In this document: one piece after another, positions 46,287 through 59,938 of the stretch
How positions within the stretch are numbered: the first letter of the stretch is position 1
How the letters are laid out: the number at the start of each line of letters is the position of its first letter
Assembly: GCF_010015445.1 (NCBI RefSeq)
Contig: NC_053120.1
Span: 14,617,597 to 14,681,596 of the forward strand
DNA length: 64,000 bases
Reading direction: 5' to 3'
Source of the DNA: Perca fluviatilis
Taxonomy: Eukaryota > Chordata > Actinopteri > Perciformes > Percidae
Notes under the pieces: generated by a model
What the model was told of the DNA's origin: nothing
The model's input: the letters and a program-made list of their open reading frames with translations, nothing else
The model's database searches: none
Program-made: the position numbers and the translations under genes

Positions 46287-47930
46287 TGTGAGAAAGGAAC
46301 AACGGTGTAGTTAATGTTAAGGTCAAGGTCTGCATCTGTCTCAGCAGTCACAGAAAGGCAGCATACAGTAACACCCTTTTTAGTGTAACAGATCATTCCA
46401 TAACAAATATGCAACAGATATGTAAACCTACAAGACTTTTGCCCTATTTACCATTAAAAAAAAAAAAAAAAGCACTCGCAAAATTAACAAAATTACCAGA
46501 AATGATCTGCTGTTCAGGAGCGGTTCTGGATTCAGTGTCATGAGGGGACTGAAGTGAACAGAAATGTGCCACTGAGAAAAAAGAAATTGGTCATCACCCC
46601 ATGACACACTGACCATAAATATCTGTATTTTGTTAGTTTTTCCCCTATTACAAAGTTTTACCTTATTTAATGTTGAAACAATATTTCATACAATATTACA
46701 CAAACAAGACTTTGGTATTTGTCCTTCTCATTGCGACAACATCCACAAGTTGACACAGTGAATCGAAGGCTTTTTCTTTGGTCTGAATCACACAATAAAA
46801 TGACACACTGTTGCCCAATTGAGCCTCTCCCTGTCTTTTCACAAACCAACCACACATTGAAAACAGAAGTTACAGTATATGGCCTGCCAAATGACTCAGT
46901 TAACCACTGTATCTCCCTGCAACACTGTCATACATTTTGGCTTGAGCTTAAATTTAATGATCAATTTGCTTTATGATATTAGTTGTACTGTATGTCATTC
47001 AGCTAAGAGACAGTAGAAAAGCCACTGAATGACACAATCTATTAGGGCCCGAAAACCTGACTGAAACTAATGCAGAGGATAGTGCGGCCCATTTAATGCT
47101 GCACAAGCTTGAGACTCAACATGACACCAAATCTATTCAATCAGGAACTCTTTGGTCTCTTTGCATCATGTTAACACACATTTATCAATACCATCTAACT
47201 TTAAAGAAGAAAAACATTTCCTCCCATCATTTACTTTACATTTACTTTAGCATTTGACCTCAACGCATGGCATGGGTTTACATTCTCTCTCATACTATTA
47301 GTCACCTTTATGACCACATATGTTTCCATGATCAGGAAAAGGTTGTGGTTATGTTACAATCTTTTCCTAACTCTTTACAAAGTGGTATTAGTTGCCGACC
47401 ATCAATTGCATACCTTTTTCCAACCTGGGTTTGAACAGACATTGTCCAGCTTTGGTAAACAGTTGTCTCTGTTAGGATTCACCCTAAGTTCCCCTCCAGA
47501 CATGTTTTACTAAGAAATAAAAAGGCTCTTCTCTGAATCACAATTTGTGCCTCATATTGTTTTCCCACAAACAAGTTCAAATTTCTAGTTACACATTCTT
47601 AAAATCTTCTTATTCTCGCTCATTGAAAAAATTCACAATGTGTGATATGGAAATATTGTTCATTTCAAAGGTTTAACTGGTATACACGAGATGTTTCCTA
47701 CTTCACGGAAAAGTCCATTCTCAACATACTTAGATGTATAAGTTTGTGATTGGACCACGATTGGCTTCCAAACTAGTTGTCATGTCACAAAATCCTGCCC
47801 GTTTTACACTGAGATTTAATATGAGCACAGAAAAACCTTCCTCCCTTCACAAGATAAATGTGAAACCAGCTTTTTGTGGGACTTTAATGATGTTGACATT
47901 TAAAACTCATTTACACTACTTTTGCCTGAG
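46287..47930. other. Intergenic, nothing recognised
   Basis: AT-rich sequence with an A17 run at about 46,456. Short open frames on both strands have no splice context and no family resemblance. Confidence 0.4.
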
Positions 47931-47980
47931 AGAGAGAGGGAGAGAGATTGAGAGAGAAATTGAGAGAAAAAGTGAGAGAT

Positions 47981-48031
<51 letters not shown>
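47931..48031. repeat. (GA)n purine repeat
   Basis: About 100 bp of GAGA with TTGA and GATA interruptions, pure over the last 36 bases. Confidence 0.9.
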
Positions 48032-48034
<3 letters not shown>

Positions 48035-48444
48035 TCCTAAGGAACCAATCCCCTCAACTTGTGGGGTAGGGTTTTCCATATCATTAGCATAATGCTACGG
48101 TGAAAGCAGGTGTATTGGAGGAGAAGCTGGATGTATCGTATCGTTCAAAATGATGGCAGTGATGTCTATATGTATTGTATGTGGGGACAATGTGAACTGT
48201 AACATTGCAGCTGTAACACCATTCACTGCCAGTTACAAGCTAACAAGCTAACAAACAACATAAACAAATAAAATATGCTGACTACGCTCACCATTCTGAT
48301 ACGTCTGCCAGATGCTGATTTTGGTGCACAACAGACCCCGCTGAGTCTGGGTGTGACTGAGGCTCAGATGTTTCCTCTAATGCTAGATAGCTTGATGCAC
48401 ACTGCTCTGTCACCGGTCAACCTAGCGCAAGCAGCGGTGGTGGG

Positions 48445-48939
48445 CAGTAGAGTGTGGATCGGGCCGCATTTTTCTGTGCGAGCCTGGCCCGCGTCCGACA
48501 GAGCAACCAAACTCGACCCAAGCCAGACACAGTTAAAATCTCATTATTTTTCTCATACTAATGACACGTACGTTTGTTTGTGTGGAAAGCCCAGTTTTAT
48601 TAAGCAACTGTAGGAAGGCATTCAGAAATGTCAACAGATGAGCGCATGGTAGTCCTCCGTCCAGATATCCGTTGTCATTCCGATCGAATTCACCTCAGTC
48701 AGAATGTCATTTAGCTGCTCAACCAGCTTTGTGCTTTTCTCTGTTGCCAGCTCACGGCACCGTTTTGACACAGTGGTGGGGTCAGGCAGTACTTTCTGCG
48801 CTGCCGCTGAACCATATGTAGCAGTACCCGAACCAAACATCATACGAGCCCGACCCGAACCAAACATAATTTCTAAATATCTGTCCGAAACCAGCCCGGC
48901 CCGGTGGGTCCCGTCGGGCTCGGGTCAGGTCCTCTAGTG
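48445..48939 (-). mobile_element. Deleted hAT-type DNA transposon with transposase fragment
   Basis: Minus-strand frame 48867-48631 includes LPDPTTVSKRCRELATEK and SIGMTTDIWTEDYHA, the start of the hAT transposase catalytic region with its first acidic residue in TTDIWT. The frame stops right after. Ends read CAGTAGAG (48445) and, inverted, CACTAGAG (48939), with CCCGACC/GGGTCGG-rich subterminal sequence. The flanking 8-mers do not match, so the target duplication is lost or the ends are misplaced. Confidence 0.65.
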
Positions 48940-51239
48940 GACAGGACCCAAGGCCAAATCCAGAATTTCTTAACGAAGGAGAAAGAGTTCCAGCCCCTTT
49001 TGAAAATGTCTTTTTTTACTGTATGTGGGAAAACCATGCTATGATTAATATTAAACTAAATATTAATCATAGCAGAGCATTTTTACATACTTTAAAACAC
49101 GTCCGGATGGGGATCATTATAAATATACTGATTTGCTTTCACTGAAAGTTAGACAAGAAGCTTAGCTTAGCATGAAGACTGGCAGCAGAGGGAGACAGCT
49201 AGCCTGACTCTGTCCAAAGGTAAGAACCTCATATGTAATTCATTGTACATTATTTGCATAATAGTCCAAAAAGTATAATATAGTATATTTCAGTGTAATG
49301 TATAGGCAGGTGAAAACACATGAAAACATATCAATGTTTTCAATGTACACCATGATACAGGGAGGAAATCACAGCTTATACTTTAGAAGAAACACACTTT
49401 TAAACCAAAATGTTACATTCTTATTGTATTCACATTTCTAGTTGAGCTTTATTAACCCGGGCTAGTCTCAGATGAGCTCTTTTTTAGTAGGTTCCTATTT
49501 CACATCAATCAGTAAGAAACCTGTGAGCTGAAGGGGACTAGACTGTCTTTCCTCCCACATAACAGAACTTCCTTGGTTTGGTTACATTTTAGGGGGAATT
49601 ACTTATCTTACCTTAGATTTGGTAGATTCCCAATGCTATTACAAATGTGTAAATAATTGAAAAGTATCAGTATAACGGAAACCTCAGCTAATGTAAATGT
49701 CACATGTAAAACCGAATGAGGGCAGGTAGTTTTCGTTGGTTTCCAGCTACTGCGTGATGAGAATGAACATAATTGGTGGTGTTAACAGTAAAAGGCTCTG
49801 GCCTCCATTTTAAGCTTTGGATGTTTATGTAGGGGGTTGAGGAAGGGGGTGTGGTTTAGATGAGAAACTATGTCACAGCTTCCCCAATTTTTTTTTTTTC
49901 ACTTCAATTTCTACAATCTTGGGCTGTTGCTCAAAATTTGTATCTAGCTTCCTCTCCTGTCTCCTTCTCTTGTATCCTCTGCTTTCTTCTCATGTCATAT
50001 CCCTTCATCTCCTCTCCTCTCCCTCTCCTGTCCTCTCCCCTTCTAATCATTGTAGATGTCTTTAGCTAGTTACAATGGCAGTAAGGACAGCAGAGGAGGG
50101 AGGCAGCAGACTATCTATTGAAGTTTGTGCTGTCAGTTCCTCTGTGCAGTCACAGCTGTGACCACAGGGAGGTGTGATAAAAATGGATTGCAAAGCAATG
50201 CATGTATATGCCTGTTTGTGCGCTACACCCAAATGCACGCAATTTTCCCTCTACTCTTTGCACGGTGCACCTACGCTTTGTAAGTGGGTTACAGGTTTCA
50301 CATGTTGTCATTCCGCAATTCAATCTTTTCAACATGTGCCTGCTGTTGGTTCAACAGAAGTTTTAAACAACTTTAATAATATTTAAAGGTGCTTTTCTGA
50401 GCATTATAAAGACGGTAGCCATGATGCAAATGTATGCAAAACATTAACAATAATTTATTTAATGGCAATCCTGATATGTTTTACTTATAATACAATATTT
50501 TGTGATCAAACCTGCTTTTTAAATAGAAAACAAGTTTTGAGTAAACTGAGAGATTGAATCTTTATTAAAAGTTTTAATGTCAGGTATTTACCAGATATAG
50601 ACAAGAAAAAGCTCTTTTTTTTCTTATGACCATAATTCTGTTTGAAAGTGATAAAGTTAGGGTGAGGGAAGTAAATGATATTAAAGTTGGGTCAAAGATG
50701 ATGAAAACCATAAAAGTTGTAGTGGACTCAAAGTACTATGTGTTTTTTACACATTAAGCCACAGAAGTAAGAACAAGATATACTGTAGAAAGAATTGTAT
50801 ATAGAAATATAAATCTGACAGGCTATGAATGGCATCTTATGTTAAAGATTGCACATGCACTAGCACTAACTAAAAAATAGTAAATAAAATCTCACTGTAA
50901 GTCAATAACACATATTAACCAAAACCATCCACTATACCATCCACTCAGAAACATATACACCGACATCGACACACAAGCCTTTGACATCTGCTATACGAGA
51001 TTCTTAATTAAACTAAATGGAGACATAAGACATGTTGATTTGTATGAATCAGAAGGGCAGTGAACAGTGAGATTAGAGACAGAACTTATTTTACACTTCC
51101 TTTTTTTCCTTCCTGTCTGCAGTCTTCAGTGCAAAGTGTCATTGCACACTGTAACACTGTCAAGTTTTATTCACGCATCCTCTCTACTGGGAATATTGTC
51201 ACATCATATCAATAAGTCATATCTTTCAGTTCTGTAATA

Positions 51240-51240
<1 letters not shown>
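48940..51240. other. Intergenic; one partial dispersed repeat
   Basis: No gene. At 49159-49235 is a partial copy of the repeat seen in full at about 54333-54668. A T10 tract and a pyrimidine-rich tract lie at about 49,885-50,045. Confidence 0.4.

Positions 51241-51241
<1 letters not shown>

Positions 51242-51293
<52 letters not shown>
51242..51293. repeat. (AT)n microsatellite
   Basis: About 26 perfect AT units. Confidence 0.95.
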
Positions 51294-51296
<3 letters not shown>

Positions 51297-51676
51297 TTTT
51301 TTCTCAAATGAAGTAGTAGACCTCAGGTTGTGTTAAGAGTGTCACAACATGTCTGTGATGGTGAAGCAAATGAAAACCACTGGAGGGCAGTGTGGCTTCA
51401 TGTTGCACCACAGCTGTTCCCCTTTTCACACATATTTCTTTCCTTACTTGTTTTTGGGAATAGCCAAGTGGCTGAATGCATTTTATACACACACAAACAC
51501 ATGTACACACATACACACACGCTCAGTGTTGCGATTTGGACTGCTTTTGGTTCCTCTCTGCCGATGACTGACAGGTTCTTAACGAGAGCAGCCTAGAGCG
51601 TTTGCCCTCCAGGCCTGTACATCAACCATCAACATACAACACACGCACACACTCATGCATCCTCACGCACACCCAT

Positions 51677-51680
<4 letters not shown>

Positions 51681-51756
<76 letters not shown>
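51681..51756. repeat. (AC)n microsatellite
   Basis: About 38 AC units in a wider CA-rich area. The 51.2-55.5 kb interval holds a run of such loci. Confidence 0.95.
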
Positions 51757-51758
<2 letters not shown>

Positions 51759-52517
51759 TCTCAAATACATACACACACTCTATCTGCAGACATTCTCTGT
51801 CCCATTTCCTAGGCTCAATCAGTTTGGCCATCGCTCAGAGAGTGTTTGACAGTCACTGGGAGACGGTTTGGGTTTAGCAGTATTATTATGTTTCTATGAG
51901 GCTGCCTCATCCAACACAGAAGGAATGTCAGCTGCATTGTTCAATAAGGCTCAATACAAACACGTTACAACACCGCTAAGGGCTAGCTGAAGTGCATGTG
52001 CGTAGATGTGTGTGTTGGTGTGTTGTCATTGGGAGGGCCACAATGGTGAGATGGCATAGCTGGGGAGGTGAGGATGGAAACCCAGAGCAGCACATTTTCT
52101 CCCCCCTCCACCTCTTCATGATTAATTCCACCTCTCACCTCTCTTCCCTCTCTTTTTTCTGTGGAGGAGAGAAAACCCAATTAAAATACTATGTGGATGG
52201 ATACGATGAAGAAAGACATACCTCCTACATGACATTCTCTCTACCCCCCCGTGTAGTGACAGATCTGGTGCATTCAAACCAACGTGAAGAAATGTGGTGG
52301 ATCCCGCCCTCCTGCTGCCATTAAATGTTGATGTATAATATCAAATATAGATATACACACACAGCATGAAGATTACTGTATAAATCAAAATCTACCGCAG
52401 ATTCACCTCACATACATATCCTATATGTTTGTATGTGGCTGTGAGAGGGATTCCCATATGCCAAACAAATACCTATATGCAGCAGGAGGTGAAGGATGCA
52501 TCCACTGTTTTTTACAT

Positions 52518-52519
<2 letters not shown>

Positions 52520-52575
<56 letters not shown>

Positions 52576-52673
52576 TCATGTCTTATAGCTCTCTCTCCAA
52601 TCCCTCTTCTCTTTCTCCGCTCTTCCTGACCCAACATCCGGGCACTCCCAGGAGATCCTGCTTTCTGCTACCA

Positions 52674-52710
<37 letters not shown>
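52520..52710. repeat. Two (CA)n microsatellites
   Basis: Pure CA at 52520-52574 and again at about 52673-52709, separated by about 100 bp of pyrimidine-rich sequence that continues to 52,920. Confidence 0.93.
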
Positions 52711-52714
<4 letters not shown>

Positions 52715-53324
52715 ACTACTTTTCCTCACGTTCTCTTTTTCTATCCCTCTCTAACTCTTGCTTTTCTTTTTTCTCCTTAAGTTTTCTGTCACTTTGTCAT
52801 ATTCTTTCTCCCGCTCCTAACTTTTTTCTCTCTCTGCTTTCTGTTTTTCTCCTCATTTTTCCGGTGTCACTCGGTCACATTCTCTTCTCTCGCACCCGAC
52901 ACATTCTACATTTCTTTTTCTGTTTCTTTGTCAACCGTTCTTCTATTTCATGTGCTCCTTGTGTGTGTGTGTGTGTGTGTGTGTGTTTGTGCGCGTGTGC
53001 ACACACAGAGAAAGACACAGGGTCAAGGGGCTGGAAGAGTGTGAGGACTCCTCTATTCAGGCCTACTAAATACTGCATGCCGCTGATATTTACCTGCTTC
53101 AATATTGCAACAAAGCCCCTCAGGAGTGCGTGTGTGAGCCCCCAGCAGAGGGAGAAAAACTTCAGCAGCTGGACTCTAAATCTTAAGTGAGCAACAGCAC
53201 AGGTATACAAACATCCCTATTAAACATTTCCCCCCTGCGAAGACATGTTAAGGGGACGTGGTTAACTGTGGTAAACAGTGAGCCTTCAGTGAAAAAGTCC
53301 AGAGAGCTGGTCTCTCTTTCTCTC

Positions 53325-53445
<121 letters not shown>

Positions 53446-54332
53446 TCCAGTTCTGGGCTTTGAGTGGCCATTTATAAATCTGGACGGCAGTTCACTGACC
53501 CAGCACTAACGAGGCAGCTAGCTCGTCCTTCGAGAGTAGCGCCTCTTATCTAGTGACCACACAGCGCTGGCTATCTCCTGACCGCGTTTGACCACTGGTT
53601 AAACTGATTAGCCAATCGTCCAGTCAAGTTACAGTAAGCAGAGATACACTGACGCACATGCAATACACTATTTTGGCTCTGGATGGGATTTTTGACTAAA
53701 TGCAGAATGCAAGGTATTTTTTGTGTATTCTTTCAGCAGCTTAACACTGAGTCCTTGCCAGTATGATATAGTAGCAATGAAGAAATGCCACCCTAGCACT
53801 CTGAGGGGCAAACAATAGCACAGTCGCGTCACTACTATCTGTCCAGTTGGATCGGACAAATGGTCAGTGGTGGAGAGATGGCAGAGTGGACATGTGATGG
53901 CCAAAGTGTCAGGGACTGGGGATTCACCCGTTTAATGAGAATCTATGGCCTGGGCTGACAAAGGGCCTGACTGAGAGGCTGTGACAAGTCCTAATGCTCA
54001 CATGTATAAATGATGTGGGTGGGTGGGTGGTTGAAGGGGGGTGTCCTGGTAGGATGTGTGGCTGCATGGAATCAATCCTCAGAGAGCATGGGTAGGGTTT
54101 AAGAACAGGCCAGAGACTGAAAAATGGTTGAGAACAGAAAATCACAGAATCTACTTTGAGAAAAGTGAGGAGTAAAAAACAAACAAAGAATGGTTAAGAA
54201 GGCATTGAAAGAGTAAAAATTCATAAAACAGCACCATAAAATGAGTCAAACATGAAAGGAAACAATTCAGGAAATATGCTTATTATACAACCTTCATATG
54301 TGTCCTTTAATACAGTATAAGGCTTCAGCCCT

Positions 54333-54668
54333 TGTACAGTAGCCTAGCTTAGCACAATGACTGGAAAAGGTGAAAAAGTTAGCCTGGGTCTGTCCAACTG
54401 TAACAAAATCAGCTTATCAGCACCTCTAAAGCTCATTAATGAACATGCTTTATCTTGTTTCTTGAATCTGTACAAAAAACGCAGAGCAAAAATGACATTA
54501 TGTGCAGACTTTTTCTTGGCAAGGACCAGTTGCCAGGCAGCAAGACTCCAGGAAGTTACTGCTCCCACGACCAGGAAATAGTCCGGCAGACCCAGGCTGT
54601 TCGTTTCCCGATTCTAGTCTTTGTGCTAGCTAAGCTAAGCTACCCGGCTGCTGGCTGCAGCCATATAT
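54333..54668. mobile_element. Dispersed fish repeat with inverted AGCTTAGC ends (MITE-like)
   Basis: The left part, TAGCCTAGCTTAGCACAATG, and the right part, CTTTGTGCTAGCTAAGCTAA, are inverted relatives. The interior has the phrases AGCCTGGGTCTGTCC and TCAGCACCTCTAAAGCTCAT, typical of a high-copy percomorph repeat. It has no coding capacity. A second, truncated copy is at 49159-49235. Confidence 0.6.
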
Positions 54669-54882
54669 TTAACGGACGGATATGAGCGTGGTATCAATCT
54701 TGTCATGAAACACTTTGCTAGAAAGCAAATACGCTTATTTCTCAAACCATTTCTTTCAGGAAAGTGTGGATTTCAAGGTATAAAAATGAAGATTAAAGTT
54801 TTGATTTGGCAAGGAAGTGGCACATTTGTACTCCCGTGTGGCAGCTATTCAAAGGGCTGTACATCTGAAACAACAATCCAAA

Positions 54883-55015
<133 letters not shown>

Positions 55016-55341
55016 GCCTTTGTTATGTTGAGAGCATTTGTCTCTGTACGGCTCCAGCAGAGAGGGGTTAAAATCCGATTGAGTCGATATCACTGGAGAA
55101 TAACACATTCAACACACAGTCTGAGTGTGTGTGCGGCTGCGTGCTTGTGTAAGCAAGTGTGTGTGTGTTTGTGTGTGAGCAACATGGAGCCTAGGGACTT
55201 CCTCCCTCTCCGTCTGCAGCCCTCAGTTGAAATAGAATTGAATAGTCTGAATCCTCAATGGTAAATGTTCACAAAGTCAATACCAACTGTTAAGTCTTCT
55301 CTGCATTGGGGTTAAGGGCATTACCATTTCTGAGACTTCAG

Positions 55342-55345
<4 letters not shown>

Positions 55346-55426
<81 letters not shown>
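55346..55426. repeat. (CA)n microsatellite
   Basis: About 40 pure CA units. Confidence 0.95.
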
Positions 55427-55428
<2 letters not shown>

Positions 55429-56360
55429 GAAGGCATACTCACCAGATGCCCCATGAGATGATAAAATATTTTTGAGTCTTTTGCAAAATGCTTACTATAC
55501 ATTCTGCTTAGAATTCCCTTTTACTGTAACATATTCATTGAAGGCTTGTTTTTCATTTTTGATAATCTCTGAACAATGATCCTGGTAGGCGTGTGGCATT
55601 TTTAAAGTGACATCGGCGCCTGGGGGACAGTGGTTTCATTGATCTGACTAAGCATCAAATTCAGTTCAATTCAAGAATGTTTAAGCACACAATGGCAAAA
55701 AGGAATTGTATCAATATTAACTGCATAAAATAGGGTTTAATACAGAATACTGGAACACAGCTGATAGAGTGTTTCACTTCCCAAAGAATAAAACAACACA
55801 TTTTGTACAATTGATAGATTGTGTTAACATGTTTGGGGACTTACATACCAACATGAATGTTAAAGCATAAGACTGTGATATTCCATATTTTTCTTTTTGT
55901 TGAAAAATCCAATGAAAAGACCAAAAAACAGGAATGTGTTTGTCCATTTTTTAAATAGGTTTAGATTTCCCTTTACCTACTGTATACTCAGGGGTTAAAT
56001 TGGGATTGGTTATGTCGCAGGCCTCTATGGTTTCAGGGTTGCCATCTGTACATATGTGCGCATAGACTACAATATCTGATTGATATCATTTGACAAACTG
56101 TAAATAACATAAAACAAGGTGAGAGCCCTCTATATAGCATCATTTTATACAAGCAAAACATTGTTTAAGCAGAATTTCAGAGAAATTTATATTCTGTCAT
56201 TTTCTGACCTATTTTTCTCCTTACCATTCCATCCACCTATCACTCTCTGTGCTGTCTGACTGACTGACAAGTGCACTGGGGTCACTTCTTTTTTTTTTGG
56301 TGGCAACCAGCATTGCATTACCGCAACCTAGACTGAGGTCGCTGATCTGCTAGCTAGCTT
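55427..56360. other. Intergenic, nothing recognised
   Basis: AT-rich sequence between the last CA microsatellite and the TTAA element, with no coding frame of note. Confidence 0.4.
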
Positions 56361-56662
56361 TTAACCCTTGTGTGGTCCTTCGGGTCCCAGTGACCCGAAG
56401 GACAACACAAGGATTATGTACTTCCCTTTACAAGAAACAGGGTTTAGAGAGCAATTCTCAACAAAGTAAAGTAAGTAAGTAAAGTTTATTTCTAGAACAC
56501 ATTTAAACACAGTTTAAGCTGACCAAAATGCTGTACAAACAAGAACTAAGGTGCTGTATTAACCCTTGTTTAGAGAGCAATTCTCAACAAAGTAAACTGA
56601 AGTACATAATCCTTGTGTTGTCCTTTGGGTCACTGGGACCCGAAGGGCAACACAAGGGTTAA
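56361..56662. mobile_element. TTAA-flanked palindromic MITE (piggyBac-like) with nested insertion
   Basis: TTAA at 56361-56364 and at 56659-56662 flank inverted ends beginning CCCTTGTGT. The ends are about 60 bp long and each folds on itself around CCTTCGGGTC and GACCCGAAGG. Both arms end in ATTATGTACTTC. TTAA targets are typical of piggyBac-type elements. A second element (56471-56567) sits inside, between two copies of a 29-bp sequence. Confidence 0.75.
56442..56596 (-). mobile_element. Nested retroposon tail with 29-bp direct repeats
   Basis: The 29-bp direct repeats are at 56442-56470 and 56568-56596 and look identical. Between them, read on the minus strand, the insert ends AAATAAACTTTACTTACTTA, a LINE/SINE-type tail with a short repeat. 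Length of the insert is about 97 bp. Confidence 0.6.
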
Positions 56663-59512
56663 GGAAACATACTGACAGTAAAAAAAGGAAAACCCGAGAA
56701 AGTTCTGATCTTCGCAAGTTCTTACATCACCTCATTTAGGACTACAGTAAATTAAGTGTCCCCTGACGACATAAAATCAAGTAGGCCTGTGTGCCACAGC
56801 TGAGCCCCAGCCAGCCCCAGCCCACGTTAATCCCTGATTATATTCCTATACCACTATTTACTGTATTTGTTCCTCCCGAAGATGTAAATATTTTTTTAAA
56901 AGTGAAGACTAAATAATTGTAAATAATAAACAGTTTGGTACTGTAATTTTTTGCTTTACTCAAACAGGAGTAAAATGTAATTGTTGGGGACTATTTTCAG
57001 CAGCAGATAAATACACATTTGGTACTCTAGAAGTTTTTCTGGTAGCAGAATGTTGTACTGTATGTGGGATCAACTAAAAAAATCTACTGTTCCCATGTTT
57101 ATCGCAATAAGGAATGAAAATGTGTTTTTAATAGTTTGTAGACAACACTGGTGCTCTGTGTGACAAAGGAATATCAGGCTTTGGCTACACAATACTTTGT
57201 TGGTCTTTTCATGAGATTTGTTCACCATCAGAACAAAATGTAATGTTGCCAGACTTATTTTTTGACTGTAGCAGTGTGTTATGAAGTTCATTTGAGAGTC
57301 ATGTACAGGGGGTTTGTTGGGCAGACTTGAACAAAAGGCATGCAAACACATTTTCAAATATCCTGAATTGTCTAATAAGTGAAAACTGCAACATAAATTG
57401 AAGGCCCTTTTTGCGAGCCTTCAAAATGTGTCTAGTTGCTCTTTAGCTCAGGTCATTTTCAGGTTAGTAGAGTATGTGGTAGTGTTCACACAGCGCTGCC
57501 GTGTAGAACCATGATAAGTTAGTTGGGCAAATTTGCTACCCAGTGTGGCAGCTAGTTTTTACGAGTGGTGCAGCCTCTAATACGTCCTGCTGGTCATTAA
57601 CGGTCGGCCATTGTGGACCTTTTACCACAGCGCAGTGTCTCATTTGAACAGCGAGCCATAAAACCCCAGGCTCTGTCACTCAGTGTCATTTAAACCAGGA
57701 CTGATTGGAACTATCTCTGGCCTTTGCTTTCCCACCTTCCTCCCCGCTTGCGTTTTTTCCTGGTCGGTTCATGAATAATGAATGAGGATATATGCAGGCT
57801 GGAGCTCAGATATTAATGGAGCTGAAAAACAGAAGGATAACCATTCTTTGTGCTGCCAGCCATTGCTTCCTTCTCTGCTGAAGCTGCCCCTGCCCAGTCG
57901 TTTTTTTGTACCTTCCGTTTCCCTTCCTTATTCTTCCTTTCGTTCGTTCTGCTGCTGGTGGACCCAGCGAGATAATGCTCAGTTTCTTTCTCGCTTGCCT
58001 CAAGATGTTCTCTTCTCTCCTGGCTGTCACAGCGGGAGCAAAGGGTGGACAGTGACTTTGAAATGAGAGGGGCTAACTTTCAAATCATAAATAAAGGCAA
58101 AACTGGCGAAGATAAATGAAAAGTTGACTTGGCTGATTATGCAAGGTGGAAGGCTATTGTATGTCTGTTAAAACAGCTCTCTGTCATTCAAGGGCATGGC
58201 AGTGAGCTTGCCCCTGTCCTGTCTTTCTTCCAGCCCTTCCAGGATCTGTCACTCCGGCCAGAGGAGCCCCTGGCCAAACTGTGGCAGTCAAGGGCGAGAG
58301 GTACAGTGGGGTGGAGGCCAGCGGACTGGACACTGGCCTCAGCAAACCATTGTACTCAAGTCATTTCCCAGTATTTCATACATTTTAATCTTTTTTTCAA
58401 ATGTATTGATAATGATTTATTTTCATTTTTCCATAAGGAAAAAAAACCTTTTTGCACTCTATCAAACAGTTTTTGTTGAGACCAACCAACAAAGGCTTGC
58501 TGAAACTGTACATGTGGCACAAGGGTGCTGGCAGTGGGCAAAGTCTGGCCCCGGGCTGGCAGAGTCGCTGCACATCCTTGGATGACTCGCCCAACTAGGC
58601 CAGAGGGCACAGATAATGGGCAGAGTCTTCTAACCCTTCCTTTGTGCCAGAATGTCTCCACATTCAACATTGTTACATCCACACCTTATATGGTCAAACA
58701 CAGAGAGACAATCCCTATTCTGTGGTCCAGAGAACTGTGAATTGGCTACCGTTGGAGAGGTGTGGTAGGCGGCTGCCCTCAACCTCTGACCCAAAGCTTT
58801 ATCGTCTTTTGTGTCTCCTGTGGACCACCTCTCATCCCTCACTCATATCAAATGACCCCTTTCATCTGAGCTAATTTAATTATAACCTGGCTCATTTTAT
58901 TGTTCAGCTACCAGAAGCTCCAATAAATTCAATAATTGACTGTATAAAGTATTGCTTTGTAAACCTAACTAAGCGGATGCATTTCTCTAAAGCCACCATG
59001 TGGCCCAAGTCTTCACAAATACAGTACATTTCAACATTTTGTTTCCGAGCTTCTCTGGCAAACCAAAAGAGCTTCTATAGCAGTACATAATGGACAGGGT
59101 GAGATAACAAGATTTTAAGCGGATCGAATTAATCTGTCTGTCACTTTGTTAACATTTCATCAATATATTCATATATGTTCAGTCATGACTTATTTCATGC
59201 ACACACTTTGCACAATTTTAAGTTTGCACAACTTGTTAATGGGACTTGCAAGTTGGCAGCGCTGTTTTGCTGTCCATGTACTCCAAAGACTCAAATAAAA
59301 TATATTTCTACCATAAAGCAAGGTTTTGATCTTGGAAGTGAAGCAGAGTGTCAGTGAAATACCGTTAAAAAAGGAACATAGTTCAAAAAGTTTAAAATTT
59401 AACTTTTTGTGCTTGCTTGGGTTAGCGTTTCAGCTAATTACGCACAAATCCCTCACGCTCACAGCTCCAATCCACCGGCACCGCTGTCTCGGCAGAGGAC
59501 AAAGAAAACAAA
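56663..59512. other. Intergenic, nothing recognised
   Basis: No splice-bounded open frame with family resemblance. Moderately GC-richer stretches at about 57,720-58,060 and 58,200-58,640 contain frames of 90-130 codons on both strands, but none is recognisable. Confidence 0.4.
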
Positions 59513-59514
59513 AG

Positions 59515-59554
<40 letters not shown>

Positions 59555-59596
59555 AGGTTTTTTCCCCCACCGGGGGGGGGGGGGGGGGGGGGGGGG
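59513..59596. repeat. Long A run followed by T, C and G runs
   Basis: About 36 A, then T6-C5 and a G run of more than 20. Like the cluster at 19.5 kb, this succession is atypical and may be a consensus fault. Confidence 0.85.
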
Positions 59597-59839
59597 CTGA
59601 TTAAAATAATCAGTTGGTTTTTCCAGCGCCGTCAGTGTGAGCAGCCTCGGCGGTGCAGCCCTCTGATCAGCGCTGGGAGAGGAGCTCCCCGCCGAGCTGC
59701 TGCCGCCCCTGAACCACAGGTCAGTCCTTGGTGAGTAGGTTTCATTCTGCTGTCGCCTTCATAGTACCATCTCCTTCTCTCATTAAGATATAGCGTGTGT
59801 CTGTGTGTGTGCACATGCATGTATTTATGGGCTTGTGTT

Positions 59840-59842
<3 letters not shown>
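59597..59842. other. GC-rich patch with a donor-like CAG|GTCAGT
   Basis: 59620-59720 is GC/CpG-rich and ends at CACAG|GTCAGT (about 59719), which would suit a plus-strand 5' UTR exon. There is no other support. Confidence 0.2.
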
Positions 59843-59933
<91 letters not shown>

Positions 59934-59938
59934 CGTGT
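59843..59938. repeat. (GT)n-(GC)n microsatellite
   Basis: About 80 bp of GT followed by GCGCGCGCG, a combination able to form Z-DNA. Confidence 0.93.

Noticed and set aside
58129..58585. Overlapping 116- and 129-codon plus-strand frames
   Set aside because: No recognisable domain, competing frames in the same DNA, and no good splice borders.
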